A stretch of 64,000 nt of DNA. Origin: Paracoccus sp. (in: a-proteobacteria). Its GTDB lineage: Bacteria; Pseudomonadota; Alphaproteobacteria; Rhodobacterales; Rhodobacteraceae. Shown one piece after another: positions 58,388 through 64,000 of the stretch. The notes under the pieces were generated by a model. That model had not been told where the DNA came from and ran no database searches. It worked only from the letters and a program-made list of their open reading frames with translations. Where the stretch lies: assembly GCF_030538695.1 (NCBI RefSeq), contig NZ_JAUNTN010000010.1:1-64000 (forward strand), in the 5' to 3' direction. A program made the translations under genes and the position numbers. Numbering within the stretch: position 1 is the stretch's first letter; each line of letters starts with the position of its first letter.

Positions 58388-58630
58388 GTGCCGCAGACGA
58401 GCAAGCTGGTGGGAGCCATGGAAGATTTGTTTCCCAAATACGAGCAGCTCGAAGCCGAGAAAGCTGACATCACCGAGCGTCAAAAGGAGGTCATGTCCGA
58501 GGCCAAGGCGCGCGGCTATTCGACCGTCGCCATCCGCAAGATCATCGCCCTGCGCAAGCGCGACCACGACGACATCGCGGAAGAAGAAGCGATTTTGGAA
58601 ATGTATAAGCAAGCGTTGGGGATGGAGTGA
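58388..58630 (+). pseudogene. GapR-like (DUF2312) protein, 5' end at deletion junction
   Basis: GapR-type proteins bind AT-rich overtwisted DNA. Here 70-80 residues remain: KYEQLEAEKADITERQKEVMSEAKARGYSTVAIRKIIALRKRD then EEEAILEMYKQALGME, the normal C-terminus. Residues just upstream (PQTSKLVGAMEDLF) also look native. The usual first 10 or so residues are missing where it meets the large-protein fragment. It could still be made from GTG 58388 or ATG 58418 (GGGAG just upstream), so activity is uncertain. Its stop overlaps the next start (TGATG). Confidence 0.7.
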
Positions 58631-58744
58631 TGACTGACCTGTCAAATCAAGCGTTGGAGCGACTTATCGCCGAAAATAACGTGGATCCTAGTAAGCGGCG
58701 CTCTCATAATCGCGGCTTTCTTCGTGGCGATTGAGAGGCTGTGA
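58630..58744 (+). pseudogene. Small phage gene, apparently frameshifted
   Basis: From the ATG at 58630 the first 15 codons (TDLSNQALERLIAE) look native, but this frame then gives a nondescript end stopping at 58734. Shifting by one base near 58675 gives ITWILVSGALIIAAFFVAIERL and a stop at 58744 that overlaps the next ATG. The membrane-helix frame is more gene-like, which suggests a one-base frameshift. No family recognised. Confidence 0.4.
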
Positions 58745-58880
58745 TGCGACCAAGCCACGCAATTTCTTTATCGCGGGGTGGCTGGCCCATGCGGCGGACG
58801 CAAAGATGGATGCCGCAGGCATTGCTGGGGCCGCCGTTATCGCAGCGGTTGGCCTGTGGGCCGCAGTGCTGGAGCGTTGA
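58744..58880 (+). pseudogene. Second small phage gene, apparently frameshifted
   Basis: The ATG at 58744 opens a frame (RPSHAIS) that runs without sense into the next gene. One base over, the frame reads NFFIAGWLAHAADAKMDAAG then IAGAAVIAAVGLWAAVLER and stops at 58880, one base before the AlpA-like start. That frame has a membrane helix and no good start of its own (a TTG at 58731 lacks a ribosome site). Confidence 0.4.
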
Positions 58881-58881
58881 T

Positions 58882-59073
58882 ATGGGTGCACCGCTTCCGA
58901 TCTTCATCAGGCCATTTCAGGTTCAGCAGGTGTTCGGGATCCACAGGTCCACGCTTTACCGTTGGGCGAATCAGGGGTTGCTTGTGATTCACAAGCGCGG
59001 AAACATGGCGTTTGTTCGGGCGGTTGACGTTGAAAAGGTCATTGTCAGCTTGGGGGACCAGATGGGGGACTAA
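58882..59073 (+). CDS. AlpA/excisionase-like DNA-binding protein
   Basis: 63 residues with a MerR/AlpA-type helix-turn-helix: FQVQQVFGIHRSTLYRWANQGLL, then the wing IHKRGNMAFVRAVDVEKVIV. Such proteins direct excision or control integrase in integrated elements. It lies 40 bases from the right att core; its last codons (LGDQMGD) are written by the right arm repeat. Confidence 0.75.
   Translation: MGAPLPIFIRPFQVQQVFGIHRSTLYRWANQGLLVIHKRGNMAFVRAVDVEKVIVSLGDQMGD
59050..59071 (+). repeat. Right arm-type direct repeat
   Basis: TTGGGGGAC, four bases, then TGGGGGACT, matching 49922-49943 at 19 of 22 positions and in the same orientation. It overlaps the 3' end of the AlpA-like gene. Confidence 0.6.
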
Positions 59074-59112
59074 GGGTCAACACAGACGATTTATTGTTTA
59101 TTTACAATAAGG

Positions 59113-59123
59113 TCTGGTGCCGG
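59113..59123. repeat. Right attachment core (end of tRNA-Thr)
   Basis: TCTGGTGCCGG; the last nine bases are the CCA end, discriminator and start of the acceptor stem of tRNA-Thr read in reverse. Matches the left core exactly. Confidence 0.75.
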
Positions 59124-59190
59124 TGAAGGGACTCGAACCCCCGACCCCATCATTACGAATGACGTGCTCTACCAGCTGAGCTACACCGGC
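59115..59190 (-). tRNA. tRNA-Thr, anticodon CGU
   Basis: 76 bases including an encoded CCA. Acceptor stem GCCGGTG pairs with CACCGGC, discriminator A. D arm GCTCAGCTGGTAGAGC, anticodon stem CGTCA/TGATG with loop TTCGTAA (anticodon CGT), T arm GGGGGTTCGAGTCCC. The gene is intact; the prophage entered at its 3' end and the encoded CCA is partly supplied by the att core. Confidence 0.96.
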
Positions 59191-59283
59191 CAGCCAAGGT
59201 TTCCCCTGGTGCCGCGCCGGATAGCAGGTTCCGACGCGGGGGAAAAGGGGGCGAGCGCATTTTTCCTGCGCCCGCCCAGAACC

Positions 59284-61092
59284 TCAGTCATCATTTTTGC
59301 CGTGATGCGCCAAAGGCTCGACATCCGGGCGGATTGGTTGGGCGTCGTCGATCTCGACCGGCGCGGCCTCGGCGGTCAGCACCGGCGCACTGGCCTGTTT
59401 GCGGGACACGGGTTCCGGGTCGGTCACGGTGCGCGACGGTGCGCCCGTGTAATCCGATTCGCGCGGCACCATGCCGGGGGCGACATGCGCCACATCGAAC
59501 GGGCGTTCGCGGTGATGTTTGGACGCAGGCACCGGCGTCGGAACCGGCTCTGGCGCGACATGACCCGGTGCCGAAGCCGCCTCAAGCACAGGCTTTTCGG
59601 GGGTGGGCTTTGAGGGAGCGGGCGCGACCTCGGGTTCCGGCTGAACCGCCGTGACCGAAGGTCCGGTCACATCAGCATCATCCGCCGCCGCAACCACGGC
59701 AGCCTCACGCCCACCGACCAGCAGCGGCAGCATCGCCGCCGAGGCCGCAGGCGAAGTCGCCGCCGTGCGTTTGTCATCGGGTTCACGCCAGGTTAACGTG
59801 TCAAAAGCCCCGCAAGAATCACAGACAGGCGCCCATTCGGCCATGACGTTATGGCACTTGTCGCAGCACCATTGGGGGCCGCGGCTGGCGGTCAGGGCGC
59901 GGGCCAGCCAGCCACGCACCACGGCGTCATCGGCACCTTCGCCACGCTCGACCGCCGCCATGATCGACAGGGTACGGGTGGTCGGGTGAACCTCGGCCAG
60001 ATTGCCAAGCGCGCGGCGCGCGGCGGGAAAATCCTCGGCGGCCAGCAACAGTTCGGCGTGCAGCAAATGGCTTTCCTCGTGATCCGGGTTCTTGCGGATC
60101 AGCGCGTCAAAGCGGCGCAGGCGGGCGGTCGGGGTCTCATCCGGCACGATCTGCGCATATGCGGCGGCCAGATCGGGATGCGGGCGCACCGACCAGGTTT
60201 TTTCCAGCACGCGGGCGGCGTGTTTCGCATCACCCTTGGCGATATAGGCCCGTGCCGCCAGCGCCGCCGCCGGAATCAGGTCGGGCGAGGCCGCCGCCGC
60301 CGAAATCGCGGCCTCTTGTGCGCTGATATTGTCGCCCTGATCCAGCACTTCGCTGGCCTCTTTCAGCGCCAGAACCGCATCGCGGCGGATGTGGACATCC
60401 TTGGGCATCTCGCCCTGACGACGCTTGTCCTTCAACACGGCGCGCGCACCTTTCCAGTCGCCCTCGGCGGTCTGAAGTTGCAACAAGGTATCCTGCAATT
60501 CGCCGTGACGCGGTTTCAGCGCATAGGCTTTTTGCGCCAGCAGCAGCGCCTTGTGAGTGTCGCCCTTGGCCAGTTCCTGCCGCATCAGACCGCGAATCCC
60601 GACAAAGCGGGTGCGGTCGTCGCCCAGCAGGCGGCGATAGACGCGTTCGGCGGTTTTCTGATCGCCCGCAACCTCGGCGGCCTGCGCGGCCAGCAGGTCG
60701 GTGATATGCGGCTTTGACAGGTATTTCGCGGCTTTGGACGCCTTGTCCTGCGCCAGCTTGCCCTCGCCCGAGGCAATCGCCAGCATCCCTTCGGACAGCG
60801 CCTCATAGCCCTTGCGCTCGCGCCGACGGTGGAAATAGCGGTTCAGCGCCGTTTCATCCCCGGCGACAAAGCGCAGGATCGCCACCCCAAGCCCGACCAG
60901 CCGCAGCAGCAGCCAGCCAAGCACCAGCAGCACCGCCAGCGCCACCAGCGCCTGAATCGGGCCAAGCGTGTATTCGGTGCCGTCATAGGTCAGCTGCAGC
61001 GGATGACCATATTGCGCCGCTTTCATCGCACCAAGCGCGACGCCAAGCACAACCGCGAAAAAAAACAGGATCTTCAGCAGGGATAACAGCAT
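59284..61092 (-). CDS. hemY: HemY-type TPR membrane protein with C-terminal zinc ribbon
   Basis: 602 residues. Two N-terminal membrane helices (about 3-25 and 44-72) precede a long TPR-like region (about 85-400). Then comes a four-Cys ribbon, CDKCHNVMAEWAPVCDSCG, as in LapB-type proteins, and about 170 residues of low-complexity Pro/Ala/Glu tail. HemY proteins of this type sit next to haem genes and are thought to support haem synthesis or envelope control; this is not the protoporphyrinogen oxidase also called HemY. It is the last gene of hemD-mic60-hemY, 11 bases after mic60. Confidence 0.88.
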   Translation of the reverse strand: MLLSLLKILFFFAVVLGVALGAMKAAQYGHPLQLTYDGTEYTLGPIQALVALAVLLVLGWLLLRLVGLGVAILRFVAGDETALNRYFHRRRERKGYEALSEGMLAIASGEGKLAQDKASKAAKYLSKPHITDLLAAQAAEVAGDQKTAERVYRRLLGDDRTRFVGIRGLMRQELAKGDTHKALLLAQKAYALKPRHGELQDTLLQLQTAEGDWKGARAVLKDKRRQGEMPKDVHIRRDAVLALKEASEVLDQGDNISAQEAAISAAAASPDLIPAAALAARAYIAKGDAKHAARVLEKTWSVRPHPDLAAAYAQIVPDETPTARLRRFDALIRKNPDHEESHLLHAELLLAAEDFPAARRALGNLAEVHPTTRTLSIMAAVERGEGADDAVVRGWLARALTASRGPQWCCDKCHNVMAEWAPVCDSCGAFDTLTWREPDDKRTAATSPAASAAMLPLLVGGREAAVVAAADDADVTGPSVTAVQPEPEVAPAPSKPTPEKPVLEAASAPGHVAPEPVPTPVPASKHHRERPFDVAHVAPGMVPRESDYTGAPSRTVTDPEPVSRKQASAPVLTAEAAPVEIDDAQPIRPDVEPLAHHGKNDD

Positions 61093-61103
61093 TTTTGATC
61101 CTC

Positions 61104-62561
61104 TTAATTGGCGGGGGCGGACAGGCCGGACAGCGCAGCCTGAGCCTGAGCATAACGGCGGGCGCCGTCCAGCCAGCCGGACATGGTGGCTTTGGCGCTG
61201 TCGGGCAGGGTTTCGATTCCGGCGATGGCGGCGGCGATGTCGCCAGCCTTGACGGCCGCGCCCGCGCGGGACAGCACGGCATCGGGATCATCGCCTTCGC
61301 GCGGGGTCACGGAACGCGCGCCGGTCTGTGCTTTCAGAAAGTTTCCGATAATTCCGGTGGCCCCCTGACCGCCCGGATTGTCCCGCAGCGCGGCGGCCAG
61401 CGCATCACGCGCGGCCTGATCGAAACCAGCCTGAACCTCGGTCAGCGAGGGAATATCCGCCGCCGTCAGCGCCTCGGGGGCCTCCACCCCGGCGGCTTGC
61501 AGATCGGCCAGCGGTGCGGCCCGGTCGCCCCCCTCGGCCAGCGCCCCGTGCAGTCGCGCAACCGCAGCCTGAGCCCGGGCAGCATTGGCCGCAGCAGCGG
61601 TTTCGGCCTGCAACCGGGCGGCCTCGGTCTCGGCTTCGGCAATGCGGGATTCGGCCTCTTGTGCGGCGGCGGCAATCTGCGCCTGCGTGGCTTCGGCGGC
61701 CCCTGCCAGCGCGGCAAGGCGCTCTGCCGCCTGCGGATCAAGGGCGGGGCGTGCCGCCAGTTCGGTCAATTGCTGCGCCTGATCCTGCAAGCGGGTCTGC
61801 ATATCGTTCAACGATTGTTCCAGCGCCGCCAGTTGCAGCGCCGGGACAGCCTCACCCGCGGGGGCATTGGCGGCAGCCTCAAGCGTGGATTTCAGCGCCG
61901 CAATTTCGTCGGCCTGCGCCTGCACCTGCTGGGCCAGAGCCGGGTCAGCTTCGGCAGCCGCAGGCGCGGGCAGATCAGCCAGCGCGGCGCGGGCCGCCTG
62001 CGCCGCAACCTGACTGGCAGCCTGCGCGGCTGCCTGAGTTGCGGCCTCCTGCGCGGCGGAAACCGCCTGATCTGTGATCGCCTGCGCATCGACCTGCTCT
62101 ATCGGCGCGGCGGCGGGACGCCAGGCTTCGGGCAGGTTCGGAATGGCGTAATACATCGCCCCGGCCCCAAGCCCCGCAGCCACAACGCCGCCAAGGAAGG
62201 TCGGCACAAAGCCGGTGCGCTTGATAACCGTGGTCTGGCGTGGAGCTTCCGCCATGCGCGGGGGAACGGTGGCGATGGTCTTGTCCACCTCGGGTGCCGG
62301 TTCAGCGGGTTTTACGGCCGGTTTATCCGCCTCTGTAGCGGCCTTGGCATCCTTTGCCGGTCTGACCTGCGCAGCGGGCAGGCCGCCCTGACCGATCAGC
62401 GACGAATCGGCAGGCTCGATCTTTGCGGTGCCGGTTGCGGCTGCACCCTGCCCGGCCTGAACCGGGGCCGAACTGATAACGGACCCCGAAACCGGCAGCG
62501 GTCTTTGCTCGGGTGCCGGGGAATCGCTGGTTTCGGCTGCCGTCTGATCCTTGTCCTGCAC
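61104..62561 (-). CDS. Alphaproteobacterial Mic60/mitofilin-like inner-membrane protein
   Basis: 485 residues from GTG. A disordered N-terminus (about 1-110) leads to one membrane helix (about 117-138, GFVPTFLGGVVAAGLGAGAMYY), then a long Ala/Gln/Glu coiled coil (about 150-350) and a compact helical C-terminus (RDALAAALRDNPGG... to MSGWLDGARRYAQAQAAL), the mitofilin layout. In alphaproteobacteria this gene lies between hemD and hemY, as here, and its products shape intracytoplasmic membranes; it is the bacterial relative of mitochondrial Mic60. Low sequence conservation means the call rests on layout plus context. Confidence 0.82.
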   Translation of the reverse strand: MQDKDQTAAETSDSPAPEQRPLPVSGSVISSAPVQAGQGAAATGTAKIEPADSSLIGQGGLPAAQVRPAKDAKAATEADKPAVKPAEPAPEVDKTIATVPPRMAEAPRQTTVIKRTGFVPTFLGGVVAAGLGAGAMYYAIPNLPEAWRPAAAPIEQVDAQAITDQAVSAAQEAATQAAAQAASQVAAQAARAALADLPAPAAAEADPALAQQVQAQADEIAALKSTLEAAANAPAGEAVPALQLAALEQSLNDMQTRLQDQAQQLTELAARPALDPQAAERLAALAGAAEATQAQIAAAAQEAESRIAEAETEAARLQAETAAAANAARAQAAVARLHGALAEGGDRAAPLADLQAAGVEAPEALTAADIPSLTEVQAGFDQAARDALAAALRDNPGGQGATGIIGNFLKAQTGARSVTPREGDDPDAVLSRAGAAVKAGDIAAAIAGIETLPDSAKATMSGWLDGARRYAQAQAALSGLSAPAN

Positions 62562-62631
62562 GCGAAATCCCCTTTGCTTCTGCGCCCATCCTTGCGCCGC
62601 AGCGCCAATCTAGCGGCCTGCGGCCCCTGCC

Positions 62632-63375
62632 TCAACCCATCGTGAACGGGTTTGTTCCGCGCCCCGCAACATCCAAAAGCGGTGCCAGCAGCCCGTCAGC
62701 ATCCGGCGTGGCCGCAACCCGGCAAGGCAAGGCCGGACCGTCCCATGCGGCCGACCATGCAGCCGCCGCTGCCGGGCTGATCGCCACCAGTTCCAGCGCC
62801 GCCCCAGCGCCTTGCACGGCCCCCCCTTGCACGGCATCTTGCGCCGCCTGCGCCAGCAGCGTGGCAGAGCGGGGCGAAAACAGCGGCAGGATCACCCGCG
62901 CCGCAGGATCATTCAGCAGGGCGCAGGCCCGGTCGTTCAGCGGCACCGGCATCTGGTCATAGACCACCATCCCCGACACCGGCAGATCGCGGGCGATATG
63001 GCGACCATGCGGATGGATCAGCTCTATCCCTTGTTCCAACGCAGCTTGCAGGATCGGCTCTAACCGGATTGCATCGCCGGGGCCTTCGATTACCTGAAAT
63101 CCGGCCGCCCGCGCGACCGCACCGGACCGAGGCCCCACGCAATAGGCCACCCGCCCGCGTCCCGGTCCCGCTGCTGCCACCGCATGTTCCGACGTGAACA
63201 CCAGCCCCCGCGCCGCCGCCAGCGCCGCGCCGTCATGGTCCACCGGCACAATCCGCAGGATGGGCGAGATCACAACGGCCAGCCCCTTCAGCCGCGCCGC
63301 AAAGCGTTCCGAAGCCGCCTGCGGGCGGGTCAGCAAGATCGTGGCGGCGACCTTTGAGGGAGCGGGCATTGGCAT
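62632..63375 (-). CDS. hemD: Uroporphyrinogen-III synthase
   Basis: 247 residues; closes hydroxymethylbilane to uroporphyrinogen III in tetrapyrrole synthesis. [16 protein letters not shown] at the start and [16 protein letters not shown], then [10 protein letters not shown] and [12 protein letters not shown] are the weak but typical signatures. Start at MPMPAPSK with AAAGGAA 1 base upstream in the -strand. The usual partner hemC is not between it and the divergent tsaD gene. Sequence of this family diverges fast, so context helps the call. Confidence 0.88.
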   Translation of the reverse strand: MPMPAPSKVAATILLTRPQAASERFAARLKGLAVVISPILRIVPVDHDGAALAAARGLVFTSEHAVAAAGPGRGRVAYCVGPRSGAVARAAGFQVIEGPGDAIRLEPILQAALEQGIELIHPHGRHIARDLPVSGMVVYDQMPVPLNDRACALLNDPAARVILPLFSPRSATLLAQAAQDAVQGGAVQGAGAALELVAISPAAAAAWSAAWDGPALPCRVAATPDADGLLAPLLDVAGRGTNPFTMG

Positions 63376-63456
63376 TTCCTTTCGCCGGGTGATAGCCTGC
63401 GCCAGACTGGCCAGCTTGGCCGCAACAATCAATCCCGGCCAGATGATCCGCCCGCT

Positions 63457-64000
63457 ATGACCCTGACCTTTCTTGGTATTGAAAGCAGTTGCGACGATAC
63501 TGCCGCCGCCGTGGTGCGTTCGGATGGCACGATTTTGGCCTCGGTCGTGGCTGGACAGACGGCGCTGCACGCGGACTTCGGCGGCGTCGTGCCGGAAATC
63601 GCCGCCCGCGCCCATGCGGAAAAGCTGGATGGCTGCGTAGCGCAGGCATTGGAGCGGGCCGGGCTGGCGCTGGCAGATCTGGACGGTATCGCCGTAACCG
63701 CCGGGCCGGGCCTGATCGGCGGCGTCATGGCCGGGGTGATGCTGGCCAAAGGGCTGGCGGCGGGATCGGGGCTGCCTCTGGTCGGGGTGAACCACCTTGC
63801 AGGCCATGCGCTGACGCCCCGGCTGACGGATGCGGTCGATTATCCCTATCTGATGCTGCTGGTCTCGGGCGGGCATTGCCAGTTTTTGCATGTCGCCGGA
63901 CCGCAGGATTTCACCCGGCTTGGCGGCACCATCGACGACGCGCCGGGCGAAGCCTTTGACAAGGCCGCCAAGATGCTGGGCCTGCCGCAACCCGGCGGCC
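63457..64000 (+). CDS. tsaD: tRNA N6-adenosine threonylcarbamoyltransferase, 5' part
   Basis: Makes t6A37 in ANN-decoding tRNAs together with TsaB and TsaE. 181 codons are visible before the window ends. [18 protein letters not shown] is the ATP-binding start, [10 protein letters not shown] and [10 protein letters not shown] carry the metal-binding His pair region, and [15 protein letters not shown] and [16 protein letters not shown] are the family core. Divergent from hemD with 81 bases between starts. The stop lies beyond the window. Confidence 0.95.
   Translation, partial: MTLTFLGIESSCDDTAAAVVRSDGTILASVVAGQTALHADFGGVVPEIAARAHAEKLDGCVAQALERAGLALADLDGIAVTAGPGLIGGVMAGVMLAKGLAAGSGLPLVGVNHLAGHALTPRLTDAVDYPYLMLLVSGGHCQFLHVAGPQDFTRLGGTIDDAPGEAFDKAAKMLGLPQPGG

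Larger units (their letters stand above)
49785..59123. mobile_element. Degraded prophage integrated in tRNA-Thr(CGU)
   Basis: About 9.3 kb bounded by the 11-base core TCTGGTGCCGG, of which TGGTGCCGG is the 3' end of tRNA-Thr. Inside: a tyrosine integrase by the left end, an AlpA/excisionase-like gene by the right end, paired direct repeats near both ends, a lysis cassette, two late phage proteins, the 3' part of a large phage protein, a GapR-like fragment, and an RTX cargo gene. No terminase, portal, capsid, replication or repressor gene is present, and a deletion junction is visible near 58380, so it cannot form phage by itself. Confidence 0.88.

Noticed and set aside
58378..58645. N-terminal 89 residues of the extended frame of the large phage protein
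   Set aside because: They are the reverse complement of the GapR-like coding sequence, not part of the native protein.
49785..59123. Element considered as a defence island or toxin-antitoxin carrier
   Set aside because: No nuclease, methylase, reverse transcriptase, toxin or antitoxin domain could be recognised; the genes read as phage lysis, late and integration functions.

Overview
The window is chromosomal DNA of a high-GC alphaproteobacterium, most likely Rhodobacteraceae and close to Paracoccus or Rhodobacter. The evidence is family-level: an Mcl1-type malyl-CoA lyase, the prfA-prmC-DUF4167 order, a DUF6478 protein, an alphaproteobacterial Mic60/mitofilin protein between hemD and hemY, and a dispersed GGATATTTA-N2-GACAAAAGA intergenic element. 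No species can be named from sequence alone. Genes are packed, many with 4-base ATGA stop/start overlaps.

Layout. 1-6 kb: the 3' part of smc faces a prfA-prmC-DUF4167 operon. 6-13.8 kb: central metabolism (gdhA, mcl1, a class IV aminotransferase, an N-formylglutamate amidohydrolase-like gene, pyk), then rpmI-rplT with a clear promoter and terminator. 14-28 kb: housekeeping genes (smpB, a sulfurtransferase/aromatic aminotransferase pair, an OmpA-family envelope protein, ubiA, rsmE, prmA, msrA, cinA-type gene, map, mscL). 28-36 kb: an alcohol-oxidation module (AraC-type regulator, aldehyde dehydrogenase, PQQ- and haem-containing alcohol dehydrogenase) followed by small redox genes and a LysR regulator. 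36-40 kb: pheS and pheT, split by an AT-richer membrane-protein gene. 40-49.5 kb: envelope and lipid genes (YncE-like beta-propeller, DUF6478, cls, accD-folC), zapE and a coniferyl-aldehyde-dehydrogenase-like gene.

49.8-59.1 kb is a degraded prophage of about 9.3 kb in the 3' end of tRNA-Thr(CGU). It retains a tyrosine integrase, an AlpA/excisionase-like protein, an 11-base att core at both ends, paired direct repeats that look like recombinase arm sites, a nearly complete lysis cassette (GH108 endolysin, holin-like proteins, overlapping Rz/Rz1 spanins), a few late-gene products, and the 3' part of a large phage protein fused by a deletion to a GapR/DUF2312 fragment. It also carries a low-GC RTX (calcium-binding repeat) gene, probably cargo. 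Terminase, portal, capsid and repressor genes are absent.

59.2-64 kb: hemY, the Mic60-like gene and hemD run as one unit, divergent from tsaD, which leaves the window.

No CRISPR array, rRNA, or recognisable defence or biosynthetic system is visible. The most unusual items are the prophage remnant with its end repeats and RTX cargo, the foreign-looking gene wedged between pheS and pheT, and the dispersed intergenic repeat.
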